NCBI GenBank assembly: GCA_965204685.1
Contig: OZ242004.1
Coordinates: 310,001-374,000 of the forward strand
Direction: 5' to 3'
DNA length: 64,000 nt
Origin: Bin87 sp965204685
Lineage (GTDB): Bacteria; Chloroflexota; Dehalococcoidia; Lucifugimonadales; UBA3495
Shown: piece by piece, positions 1-7,673 of the stretch
Layout: every line of letters starts with the position of its first letter
How positions within the stretch are numbered: the stretch's first letter is position 1
Notes under the pieces: model-generated
Told to the model about the DNA's origin: nothing
Database searches by the model: none
The model's input: the letters and a program-made list of their open reading frames with translations, nothing else
Made by a program: the position numbers and the translations under genes

Positions 1-638
1 ACGCCCCCAACGTCGTCGTGGGGTTCGCCCGCATGGCCGGCCGCACGGTCGGCCTGGTCGGCAACCAGCCGGCCTATCTGGCCGGCGTCCTGGACATCAA
101 CGCCTCGGCCAAGGCGGCGCGTTTCGTGCGGTTCTGCGACTGCTTCAACGTGCCGCTGGTGACGCTGGTGGACGTGCCGGGCTTCATGCCGGGCACCGAG
201 CAGGAGTACGGCGGCATCATCCGCCACGGCGCGAAGCTGATCTACGCCTACGCAGAGGCCACCGTGCCCAAGGTGGCCCTGATCACCCGCAAGGCCTACG
301 GCGGCGCGTACATCGTAATGAGCAGCAAGCATCTGCGCTCGGACGTGAACCTCGCCTGGCCCAGCGCCGAGATCGCCGTCATGGGCCCCGACGGTGCGGT
401 GAACATCATCTACCGGGAGGAAATCAACAGTGCCGACGACCCGGACGCCCGCCGCGCCGAACTCATCGCCGACTACCAGGAACGATTCACCAACCCCTAC
501 GTGGCTGCCAACCGCGGCTACCTGGACGACGTGATCGACCCGGCGGCTACACGGGCCACCGTCATCCGCGCCCTGGAAATGCTGCAGAACAAGCGCGACA
601 CCCTGCCGGCCAAGAAACACGGCAACATCCCGCTATAA
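1..638 (+). CDS. Acyl-CoA carboxylase carboxyltransferase subunit (propionyl-CoA carboxylase beta-like), 3' part
   Basis: The start lies before the window; the open frame runs in from base 3 and ends at TAA 636-638. The visible 212 or so residues are the C-terminal half of a biotin-dependent carboxylase carboxyltransferase, which moves carboxyl from carboxy-biotin to propionyl- or acetyl-CoA. Family signatures are GFARMAGRTVGLVGNQP, DVPGFMPGTEQEYGGIIRHG and KAYGGAYIVMSSK, followed by AEIAVMGPDGAVNIIYR. These form the crotonase-like CoA and biotin pockets. The substrate cannot be fixed from sequence. A methylmalonyl-CoA mutase at 23612-26173 makes propionyl-CoA likely (inference), because its product is epimerised and isomerised to succinyl-CoA. 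Confidence 0.92.
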   Translation, partial: APNVVVGFARMAGRTVGLVGNQPAYLAGVLDINASAKAARFVRFCDCFNVPLVTLVDVPGFMPGTEQEYGGIIRHGAKLIYAYAEATVPKVALITRKAYGGAYIVMSSKHLRSDVNLAWPSAEIAVMGPDGAVNIIYREEINSADDPDARRAELIADYQERFTNPYVAANRGYLDDVIDPAATRATVIRALEMLQNKRDTLPAKKHGNIPL

Positions 639-648
639 TAGTGCCAAA

Positions 649-1080
649 ATGAGGCAGGAGCAAAACGACCGTGCCGGGTGGATTGGCATACTCAGCATAC
701 CACCCCGACGGGCTGGGCAAGCGTTTGTGTCATTCTATGCTGCGATAGCGTCGGCTATCGTGGTTGACGTACTGTTGATAACTCACAATCACCGGCCGGA
801 AACGTGGCAACTGACCGCGGAGATGGTCTTTGATGACGGCGGGCAAATCGTGGCCTGGGCGCTGGCGGCGACTTGGCCGATTATGGAGGCAATGAGAATG
901 GTACTGGCATCAATATGGCGAGACCGGATAAGACGCCAAGCCCGCGAGGAAGGTATCGCAATTGGCGAAGAGCGCAGCAACCAGCGGTGGCGGGAATGGG
1001 TTCAACGCCGGGACCAAGCCGAGGCTCGGGGTGAACCTTTTACCGAACCGATGCCGGACGATGACGGTAGCCAGAAGTAA
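649..1080 (+). CDS. Small membrane protein with charged C-terminal helix, unknown function
   Basis: This 143-residue protein is not recognised. Two hydrophobic segments are visible, around residues 25-45 (FYAAIASAIVVDVLLI) and 68-88. An Arg/Glu-rich, probably helical tail follows (about 92-143). It starts 10 nt after the carboxyltransferase stop, with no clear Shine-Dalgarno sequence, so translation may be coupled. The plan of two membrane segments plus a charged helix resembles the protein at 46167-46586, though no sequence identity is obvious. Moderately sure it is a real gene, since the coding frame is uninterrupted and matches no better gene on the other strand. Confidence 0.5.
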   Translation: MRQEQNDRAGWIGILSIPPRRAGQAFVSFYAAIASAIVVDVLLITHNHRPETWQLTAEMVFDDGGQIVAWALAATWPIMEAMRMVLASIWRDRIRRQAREEGIAIGEERSNQRWREWVQRRDQAEARGEPFTEPMPDDDGSQK

Positions 1081-1124
1081 TCGCGCTAGGACGCATCAAC
1101 GCACGCCGCCCCGGGAGTAGTCAA

Positions 1125-2141
1125 ATGCAGTTCGGCGTCTTTTACCAAATCCCCTGTAGCGAGGGCCAAACTCCCGCCGACCGATACGCGGACGTGATGG
1201 CGCAGGTGCAACTGGCCGACCAACTCGGCTACGACATGGCCTGGTTGGCGGAATTGCATTTCGCCCGCCAGTTTTCCGTCATGCCGGCGCCGCTGCTCAT
1301 GGCGTCGGCTTTGTCGCAAACCACCGAGCGGATCATGCTGGGAACCGCGGTCAACCTGCTGCCCCTGCATCACCCGCTGCGCATCGCGGAAGAGGTGGCG
1401 ACCCTGGACGTATTGTCCGGCGGCCGGGCGGTGTTCGGCATCGGGCGCGGTTCCAATCCCAACCACTATCGCGGCTACGGCATCCCCATCGAGGAGCGCA
1501 ACGACCGCTTCGTCGAAGGCCTGGACCTGGCCCTGCGCGCCTGGAAAGAAGACGTGCTGGACTACGACGGCCAGTACTACCAGGCTGAAGGCGTCCGGCT
1601 GGAGCCCAAGCCCATCCAGCGACCCCATCCGCCGGTGTACATCGCGTCCAACGGCGCCGACACCTTTCCGCTGGTGGGCAGCCTCGGCCACAGCATCCTA
1701 GTCACCCCGCTGATCATCACCGTGCAGGGCGTCAGCGACGGGCTGGCTCGCTACCGCGACACGCTGGTTAAGCATGGGCATGATCCGTCGGCGGTGAAGG
1801 TGGTGGTAAACGTGCCCGTGTACGTCGGGGAAACGCAGGAAGAGGCCAAAGCCGGGTTCGCGCCGACGGTAAATAACTACCTGGGCACGCTGCGCAGCAT
1901 GCAGAACAATTCGCGGGGCTCCGGTCGGGCTTTCCAGATCGGCTACGACGACCTGTACAACGAACTGGGCGCGATCGGAACCCCCGAGCAGGTTACCGAA
2001 CGGCTGGCCTACTTCAGAGAGCTTTACGATCCCCAAGAGATCATGTGCTGGTTCAACATCGGCGGCATGCTGAGCAATGAGGAGGTCGGGCGGTCAATGC
2101 GGCTGTTCGCCGACGAGGTGATGCCGCGCTTCCAGGACTGA
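1125..2141 (+). CDS. LLM-class flavin-dependent oxidoreductase (luciferase-like monooxygenase)
   Basis: This 338-residue TIM-barrel monooxygenase of the bacterial luciferase family uses reduced FMN or F420 to oxidise small organic substrates in the cytoplasm. Evidence: the N-terminal MQFGVFYQIP strand, YDMAWLAELHF, LGTAVNLLPLHHPLRIAEE and GRAVFGIGRGSNP, all typical of the LLM family, and length close to the family norm. GGGAG lies just before ATG 1125. The stop overlaps the rarA start by one base (TGATG), so the two are translationally coupled although functionally unrelated. The same subfamily layout occurs at 53993-55021 (PLRVAEEAATVDHISKGRFEFGIGRSG), so these two are paralogs. Substrate unknown. 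Confidence 0.88.
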   Translation: MQFGVFYQIPCSEGQTPADRYADVMAQVQLADQLGYDMAWLAELHFARQFSVMPAPLLMASALSQTTERIMLGTAVNLLPLHHPLRIAEEVATLDVLSGGRAVFGIGRGSNPNHYRGYGIPIEERNDRFVEGLDLALRAWKEDVLDYDGQYYQAEGVRLEPKPIQRPHPPVYIASNGADTFPLVGSLGHSILVTPLIITVQGVSDGLARYRDTLVKHGHDPSAVKVVVNVPVYVGETQEEAKAGFAPTVNNYLGTLRSMQNNSRGSGRAFQIGYDDLYNELGAIGTPEQVTERLAYFRELYDPQEIMCWFNIGGMLSNEEVGRSMRLFADEVMPRFQD

Positions 2142-3490
2142 TGATGACTGGCCGTCAAAACGCCGAGGGACTCTTCGAGCGCGGGCGCCAGCAGCGCTCC
2201 CTGGAGACGGCCCCGCTGGCAGAGCGGATGCGGCCGGCGACCTTCGATGAATTCGTTGGGCAGGAGCATATCCTTGGCGCAGACCGGGTCCTGCGCCGTG
2301 CCATCGAAATCGACCGGGTGCCATCCATCCTGTTCTGGGGACCGCCGGGCTCGGGCAAGACGACGCTGGCCCGGCTGATCGCCACCGTTACCCGCGCCCA
2401 CTTCGAACCCGTCAGCGCGGTGTCGGCCGGAGTTGCTGACCTGCGCAAGGCAGTGGCCGGAGCCCGGGAACGCCAAGCTCTTTACCAGCAGTCCACGATC
2501 CTGTTCGTTGACGAGATCCACCGCTTCAACAAGGCGCAGCAGGACGTGATCCTACCCCACGTTGAAGACGGAACGGTCACCTTCATCGGCGCCACCACCG
2601 AGAATCCGTCCTTCGAAGTCAACGCTCCGCTGCTGTCCCGTTGCCGCGTGTTCACCCTGAACGCGCTGGATGACGACGCGGTGAGTGTCATCATCACCCG
2701 GGCGCTACAAGATGAAGGTCGCGGCTTGGCGACACTCGCGCCGCAGCTGGAACCGGACGCGCTGGCCCACATGGTCAACATCGCCAACGGCGACGCGCGG
2801 GTGGCGTTGAACGCGCTGGAGATGGCCGTGGTCGCCGCAGAGCCGGACGCAGCCGGCCGGCGTCGCGTCACCATGGACGGCATCGCCGATGCCCTGCAAC
2901 GCCGCACCCCTCAGTATGACAAGGCCGGCGACAGCCATTACGACACGATCTCCGCCTTCATCAAGTCGGTTCGCGGCTCCTCGCCTGATGGCGCGCTCTA
3001 CTGGCTGGCCCGGATGCTGGAAGCCGGGGAAGACCCCATGTTCATCGCCCGCCGGCTGGTGATCCTGGCCGCCGAGGACATCGGCCTCGCCAACCCCGGC
3101 GCGTTGCCCGTGGCGGTGGCGGCGCAGCAGGCGGTCCACTTCATCGGTTTGCCCGAGGGTCGCATCCCCCTGGCTGAGGCAACGGTCTATCTGGCGACCT
3201 CGCCCAAGAGCAACGCGGCGTATCTGGCGCTGGAACGCGCGCTGGATGACGTGCGCGGACGGCCCCACGAACCCGTACCGATGCACCTGCGCAACGCCGT
3301 AACCGGCCTGATGCGCGGCATGGGATACGGCGTCGGGTACAAGTACAGCCACGACTACGAAGGACACTTCGAGACGCAGGAATACCTGCCGCCGGAGTTG
3401 TCTGACCGCAAATATTACGAGCCGTCGGACCAGGGTTCGGAAGCCGCCATCGCCGAACGGTTGCGCCGGTGGTGGGGCGACGCCCGCTGA
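2141..3490 (+). CDS. rarA: Replication-associated recombination protein A (AAA+ ATPase)
   Basis: RarA/MgsA is a clamp-loader-like AAA+ ATPase that acts at stalled replication forks and interacts with SSB. The 449-residue length is the family norm. Visible: Walker A GPPGSGKTT (about residue 67-75), Walker B ILFVDEIHRF, the sensor motif GATTENPSFE diagnostic of RarA, and the C-terminal tetramerisation region with EDIGLANP and YKYSHDYEGHF. The start ATG overlaps the stop of the upstream monooxygenase gene. A convergent gene begins at 3575 on the other strand. Confidence 0.96.
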   Translation: MMTGRQNAEGLFERGRQQRSLETAPLAERMRPATFDEFVGQEHILGADRVLRRAIEIDRVPSILFWGPPGSGKTTLARLIATVTRAHFEPVSAVSAGVADLRKAVAGARERQALYQQSTILFVDEIHRFNKAQQDVILPHVEDGTVTFIGATTENPSFEVNAPLLSRCRVFTLNALDDDAVSVIITRALQDEGRGLATLAPQLEPDALAHMVNIANGDARVALNALEMAVVAAEPDAAGRRRVTMDGIADALQRRTPQYDKAGDSHYDTISAFIKSVRGSSPDGALYWLARMLEAGEDPMFIARRLVILAAEDIGLANPGALPVAVAAQQAVHFIGLPEGRIPLAEATVYLATSPKSNAAYLALERALDDVRGRPHEPVPMHLRNAVTGLMRGMGYGVGYKYSHDYEGHFETQEYLPPELSDRKYYEPSDQGSEAAIAERLRRWWGDAR

Positions 3491-3574
3491 CGGCGAACGG
3501 CTGTATCCTCAGATAGGGAGAGCCGGCCGCCAGCCCGAGGGCGGGACGATCAGGACAGCCGAGTCGTCTGCGGA

Positions 3575-4504
3575 TCAGGGCGACGTATACACGTGCAGCA
3601 ACTGGGATACCGATTGGTTCGGGCGCAGCTTCCGGTCGATGACCGCCCTCACCTGCCAGCCGACGAAGGTGTGGTTGGCCAACACCGAGGGCATCAATGG
3701 GTCGGGCACCGTCAGCCGAAAGGCCCATTCGGTCGCCTCGTCGGCGGCCAGGATCGCCGGGCGTTGCAGCACCTCGCTGTGCTCGATAACCCGCGCCTGC
3801 TTGCTCCCCGAGCGTTCCCAACGCATCAACTCGACGCGCAGTTCGCGCGCCTTGAGCGCCTTTCGGGCGGCAATCGACAGGCTGCCGGTTACGGCGCTGC
3901 CGTTGGCCGCGTTGGGTGCGTCCAGCGACAGGCCCATGGTGAGGTTGCGAAAGGACCTGCTGGCCGGCAGCTCATCGAGTAGCGGCAACCCGTCCATCGG
4001 GTCAACATCCGAACGGCTGAACACCACCAGTTCCTGCTCGCAGCGCGCCGCCCGACCCCGAGCCAGATTGGCCAGCCATCCGTCACCTGTCGGCAACCAG
4101 TCGGCCCGGGTCAATAACGTCGCCGACAGTTCCCACGAGATGCGCGCGTACTTGCCCTTGACGGTGGGCGGCGCCGTGTCCGGCAATCGCAGGCGCACCG
4201 GGTAGCGTTGCGGCACCCCGCCTTCCATCGCCGTGTCTTCCGCGAATATCTCGTCAATGTGCGCGGGTCCGCCGGAATTCCCGCGGCCGCGCCGGCCCGG
4301 CAGCATCATCTGTGGCACGGCATCGCGCGCCGAATCCACTCGCACCAGTTCGACCCGCGACAACCGGAGCACCCCCAGCGCCGCCTGGAAGGAAAGGTGA
4401 GGGGTCACCAGGACCTCCACATCCAGGGTATCCCCGGCGTACAGCGGGCGTGAGTCGACGGCTATGCTGATATCGGCGGTGGGCGATGCGGATTGCCGGA
4501 GCAT
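3575..4504 (-). CDS. Arrestin-like beta-sandwich protein, unknown function
   Basis: This 309-residue protein has no signal peptide and no membrane segment. It is beta-rich with two halves, each resembling an arrestin-like sandwich. The first half contains YAGDTLDVEVLVTP and YPVRLRLPDTAPPT; the second contains SAVTGSLSIAARKALKARELRVELMRWE and FRLTVPDPLMPSVLANH. The phrase pattern of a polarised strand, then P-x-x-xPPT, then a Trp-containing strand is that of Spo0M/arrestin-type domains. This is recognised by pattern only, without a database check. A Gly/Arg-rich loop (PGRRGRGNSGGP) lies between the halves of the first domain. It is probably a cytosolic adaptor. Confidence 0.7.
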   Translation of the reverse strand: MLRQSASPTADISIAVDSRPLYAGDTLDVEVLVTPHLSFQAALGVLRLSRVELVRVDSARDAVPQMMLPGRRGRGNSGGPAHIDEIFAEDTAMEGGVPQRYPVRLRLPDTAPPTVKGKYARISWELSATLLTRADWLPTGDGWLANLARGRAARCEQELVVFSRSDVDPMDGLPLLDELPASRSFRNLTMGLSLDAPNAANGSAVTGSLSIAARKALKARELRVELMRWERSGSKQARVIEHSEVLQRPAILAADEATEWAFRLTVPDPLMPSVLANHTFVGWQVRAVIDRKLRPNQSVSQLLHVYTSP

Positions 4505-4560
4505 GAGGCCTAGACCGGCTCAGTCGTCAACCATCGGCGTGAACCGGCGTCCCGCCGGTC

Positions 4561-5151
4561 TCAGGAGGCGCGGATCGCCGCGATTGCCTCGTCGGCCGAC
4601 ACGATGTCCGCCTGACGGTTGAGGATGCGACCGATCAGAAAATCGTGCACGTCAGGCTCGCTGTCGGCGCAGCAGTCCTCGACGATGTACAGGCGATAGT
4701 CGCGGTCGGCGGCAAAGCGCGTGGTGGACAGCACCACGCCACTGGTCGCGTAGCCCAGCAGGATGATGGTGTCGATATTGTTTCCGGTCAGCGCCACGTC
4801 CAGGCCGGTGCCAAAGAGGGCGTTGACCCGATGCTTGCCCACCACTACCTCGTCGTCCCGGGGCCGCAAGTCGGGATGGATCAGCGACACGGGATCAAAC
4901 ACCGCCGGCTGGCCCGAAGCCTTGCGCGCGCTGAACGTCTTGTTTCGCGGGCTGATCTCCGGATACCCGGGCCGGAACACCGTGGCGCAATAGCAGACCA
5001 TCAGGCCGGCCTCGCGGGCAGCGGCCTGGAGGGTCGCCGTGCGGGCAACCACCCCGCGCTCCACGGCGTGGGGCAGGTTGCCCATCGCCTCGGCATAAAA
5101 ATCGGCGATGAGCAGCGCGGTGGTCTCGCGGTTGATAGCGAACTCAGCCAT
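4561..5151 (-). CDS. Isochorismatase-family protein lacking the catalytic cysteine
   Basis: This 196-residue alpha/beta protein belongs to the isochorismatase-like cysteine hydrolase superfamily. Family features are the early Asp in ALLIADFYAE, VVGKHRVNALFGTGLD (the catalytic Lys region) and IILLGYATSGVVLSTTR. The last motif is normally G-x-A-T-x-x-C-V, but here Val replaces the nucleophilic Cys. The paralog at 45446-45970 has GVATSGCVLSS and keeps it. So this copy is probably not a standard amidohydrolase; it may be a binding protein or have another activity. It lies 9 nt downstream of the threonine aldolase gene on the same strand, so the two are probably co-transcribed. Confidence 0.85.
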   Translation of the reverse strand: MAEFAINRETTALLIADFYAEAMGNLPHAVERGVVARTATLQAAAREAGLMVCYCATVFRPGYPEISPRNKTFSARKASGQPAVFDPVSLIHPDLRPRDDEVVVGKHRVNALFGTGLDVALTGNNIDTIILLGYATSGVVLSTTRFAADRDYRLYIVEDCCADSEPDVHDFLIGRILNRQADIVSADEAIAAIRAS

Positions 5152-5160
5152 ACCGTACCC

Positions 5161-6219
5161 CTAGTTGGTTGCGGCCAGCCGCCGCACCGTCCCATTCACC
5201 CGCGACAGCGCCTCGTCCACGTCGGCCGAGGAGATGTGGCGGTGCGTGACCATGCGCAGGGACTGCTCGCGGCTGTGGCTGACCAGCACGCCGTCTTCGC
5301 GCAGGGCCGCAATGACCTCCCGGGCCTCGCCGACCTTATCCCGATCCACCTCGAAGATGACGATGTTGGTGTGGATGCTGTCGGGGTCGACGGTCAGCCC
5401 ATCGATGTCAGCCAGTCCGGAGGCCAGGCGGCGCGCGTTGGCGTGGTCGTCGGCCAGCCGTTCAACCATCGTGTCCAGCGCCACGAGTCCGGCGGCGGCC
5501 AGGACGCCGGCCTGGCGCATACCGCCGCCCACCATCTTGCGCCACTTGCGCGCCCGCGTGATGAACTCCTGGGAGCCGCACAGCACGGAACCCACCGGGC
5601 AGGACAAAGCCTTGGAGAGGCAGAAGCTGACGTCGTCCACGTCCTTGGTCAGCTCGGATACCGGCACCTCCAGGGCCACCGCAGCGTTGAAGATCCGCGC
5701 GCCGTCCAGGTGCACCGCCGCCCCGGCGGCGTGGGCGACGTCGACCACCTCCCGGGTGTCCTGGGGAGTCATCACGCCGCCGCTGCAACGATTGTGGGTG
5801 TTTTCCAGGCAAACCAGCGTTGTGGCCGGAACGTGGATGTTGGAGGCGTCACGGATGGCGCCCGCCACCGATCCCGCTGAGATCCGACCGTTGGCCTCAT
5901 TGGGGACCAACCGGACCTGAGCGCCGGACAACGCTGTCGGCCCCCCAGACTCGTTCCAGAACATGTGGGCTTCCTGGCCCATGATCATTTCGTCGCCGCG
6001 GCTGCACCAGGTCAGGGCGGCGATCAGGTTGCTCATCGTGCCGCTGGCGGTGAGCAGGCCGGCCTCCTGGCCCAACATTTCCGCGGCGCGTTCCTGCAGC
6101 GCGTTGATCGAGGGATCCTCCCCGAAAACGTCATCGCCGACCTCGGCTTCGGCCATCGCCCGGCGCATCTCGTCGGTGGGGTGGGTAATGGTGTCGCTGC
6201 GCAGGTCGATGACAGCCAT
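5161..6219 (-). CDS. Low-specificity L-threonine aldolase (PLP fold-type I)
   Basis: This enzyme cleaves L-threonine or allo-threonine to glycine and acetaldehyde using PLP. The start at 6219 is chosen because TGGAGG lies just upstream and the product begins MAVIDLRSDTITHPTDEMRRAM, the family N terminus. A longer in-frame extension to 6279 has no support. Motifs: GDDVFGEDPSINALQERAA, GTMSNLIAAL, LDGARIFNAAVAL and SFCLSKALSCPVGS with the PLP-binding Lys. The 352-residue length is typical. The gene ends 9 nt before the Cys-less isochorismatase-like gene and is divergent from the hydrolase gene at 6383. Confidence 0.93.
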   Translation of the reverse strand: MAVIDLRSDTITHPTDEMRRAMAEAEVGDDVFGEDPSINALQERAAEMLGQEAGLLTASGTMSNLIAALTWCSRGDEMIMGQEAHMFWNESGGPTALSGAQVRLVPNEANGRISAGSVAGAIRDASNIHVPATTLVCLENTHNRCSGGVMTPQDTREVVDVAHAAGAAVHLDGARIFNAAVALEVPVSELTKDVDDVSFCLSKALSCPVGSVLCGSQEFITRARKWRKMVGGGMRQAGVLAAAGLVALDTMVERLADDHANARRLASGLADIDGLTVDPDSIHTNIVIFEVDRDKVGEAREVIAALREDGVLVSHSREQSLRMVTHRHISSADVDEALSRVNGTVRRLAATN

Positions 6220-6328
6220 GAAGCCTCCAAATTCGGTGGATAATCTCGGTTCGTCCCAGAGGGGTTGGGCCGGCGCCATTCTAGCACAATGGATAATGAA
6301 ACCCGCCGGGTCATCCGTTCCCGTAACC

Positions 6329-6337
6329 TGCTATGAT
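6329..6337 (+). promoter_or_regulatory. Candidate extended -10 promoter for the hydrolase-lspA-rluD operon
   Basis: TGCTATGAT gives an extended -10 (TG, one base, TATGAT). It lies 45 nt before ATG 6383, in the divergent gap between the threonine aldolase and hydrolase genes. No good -35 hexamer is visible, which is usual for extended -10 promoters. Confidence 0.4.
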
Positions 6338-6382
6338 GTTTCCACTTGCAAGACCAGCACAACTTCGGCCGGAGGCGGCAAT

Positions 6383-7027
6383 ATGCGACAGAGCGCGGTC
6401 AGTTTCATAGCGAAAGGAATGACCCTGGAGGGCATCATCGCTTTGCCGGACGGCGAGGGGCCGTTCCCCGGCGTCGTGATGTGCCATCCCCATCCGCTGC
6501 ACGGCGGCAGCATGGACAACAACGTGGTGGTTGCGGTGACTTTCGGCCTGGCCGACGCCGGCATCGCCTCGTTGCGCTTCAACTTCCGCGGCGTCGGGAA
6601 CAGCCAGGGCCAGCACGCCCAGGGCGAGAAGGAACACGAGGAAACCCTGGTCGCCATGGACTTCCTCGGGGCATTGCCAGACGTGGACGACGACCGCATC
6701 GGGCTCGGCGGCTACTCCTTCAGCACCCGGGTTATCTGCGCTCACAAGCAGCTGTACAAGAAGCCACGGGCCATCGCCCTGGTTGCCCCCTCCCTGGAGG
6801 CAATCACCGACAGCCCGCTACAGAAGGACAAGACGCCGCGCATGATCATCACCGGCGACCGTGACCGTCTCGCTAACTCCGACGGCGTTGACGAGCAACT
6901 GGGCAAGTTCAATCCCCCGGCCGATTATCATGTGGTGGCCGGCGCGGACCACTTCTGGGTGGGCCAGGAGCGTCAAATGGCCGAAAAGGTGGTGCAATTC
7001 TTCGTGGACCATCTGGCCACGCCGTAG
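6383..7027 (+). CDS. Alpha/beta hydrolase, dienelactone hydrolase-like
   Basis: This 214-residue serine hydrolase starts at ATG 6383, where GGAGG sits 7 nt upstream. Motifs: CHPHPLHGGSMDNNVV (the typical HPHP oxyanion segment of the bacterial YpfH/dienelactone-like family), SLRFNFRGVGNSQG, GGYSFSTRV carrying the probable Ser nucleophile, GDRDRLANSDGVDEQ with the acid, and VAGADHFWVGQE with the catalytic His. It is probably a cytosolic esterase. The gene ends 3 nt before lspA, so it is the first gene of an operon with lspA and rluD. Confidence 0.85.
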   Translation: MRQSAVSFIAKGMTLEGIIALPDGEGPFPGVVMCHPHPLHGGSMDNNVVVAVTFGLADAGIASLRFNFRGVGNSQGQHAQGEKEHEETLVAMDFLGALPDVDDDRIGLGGYSFSTRVICAHKQLYKKPRAIALVAPSLEAITDSPLQKDKTPRMIITGDRDRLANSDGVDEQLGKFNPPADYHVVAGADHFWVGQERQMAEKVVQFFVDHLATP

Positions 7028-7030
7028 TCC

Positions 7031-7657
7031 ATGTCCCGGCCGCGGAGAGATCGCACGCCGATCTATCGGGATTGGACCCTGCTGCAACTGGCGGCGTTGG
7101 CCCTGGCCCTGGACCAGCTCACCAAGTTCGTGGTGCGGCAGACCCTGGAGTGGCATTACTCCTGGCCGGCCTACGGTTTTTTCCGCTTTACCCACGTGCA
7201 GAACACCGGCAGCGCCTTCGGACTGTTTCAGGGCAACAACCTGCCGCTGCTGATCGTATCCCTGGTCGGCATCGCGGTGCTGGCATACATCTACCGCACC
7301 CAGGAACGGCCCGGCATCCTGATGCGGATCAGCATCGCGCTGATGCTGGGCGGCGCAATGGGCAATCTGGTGGACCGCATCTGGCAGGGTCACGTCACCG
7401 ACTTCATCGACATCGGACCATGGCCGGTGTTCAACCTCGCCGACTCCTCAATTGTTGTCGGCCTGGCGATCATGGCGTGGGTGTTGGTGATGAACCGGGA
7501 CCAGGCCGCGCCTTCGGAACCTGCCAGCGCCTCCACCTACGCCGCCTGCCCGATTTGCGACGGCGCGATGATCAGCCTGCCCAACGGCGCCCGCTGCGCC
7601 GATTGCGGCGTTCGCGAGCGCATCGTGGCTTATCAGAAGCAGGATTTGACAGATTAG
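7031..7657 (+). CDS. lspA: Prolipoprotein signal peptidase II with C-terminal zinc-ribbon tail
   Basis: LspA removes the signal peptide from diacylated prolipoproteins in the inner membrane. Four membrane helices and the conserved boxes are visible: DQLTKF, NTGSAFGLF, GNLVDRIWQGHVTDFIDI and FNLADSSI, including both catalytic Asp residues. At 208 residues it is about 40-50 longer than usual. The extra tail contains CPICDGAM and CADCG, two CxxC pairs that look like a small zinc ribbon. The last residues, YQKQDLTD, and the TAG stop are encoded by a dispersed repeat element at 7632-7673. Lipoprotein substrates in this window include 35158-37461 and 56072-58471. Confidence 0.95.
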   Translation: MSRPRRDRTPIYRDWTLLQLAALALALDQLTKFVVRQTLEWHYSWPAYGFFRFTHVQNTGSAFGLFQGNNLPLLIVSLVGIAVLAYIYRTQERPGILMRISIALMLGGAMGNLVDRIWQGHVTDFIDIGPWPVFNLADSSIVVGLAIMAWVLVMNRDQAAPSEPASASTYAACPICDGAMISLPNGARCADCGVRERIVAYQKQDLTD

Positions 7658-7673
7658 AGGATTTTCAGGATTG
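7632..7673. repeat. Dispersed phased AGGATT repeat, copy 1
   Basis: The unit carries AGGATT-like hexamers at 7641, 7650 (CAGATT), 7658 and 7667, spaced 9, 8 and 9 bases apart. The same spacing occurs in the copy at 53786-53830. It overlaps the end of lspA (stop TAG 7655-7657), provides an AGAGGA that can act as Shine-Dalgarno for rluD, and ends in the TTG start codon of rluD. Confidence 0.8.

Noticed and set aside
4645..5880. A 411-codon plus-strand frame opposite the isochorismatase and threonine aldolase genes
   Set aside because: It is antisense to two recognised genes, with low-complexity composition and no Shine-Dalgarno sequence.
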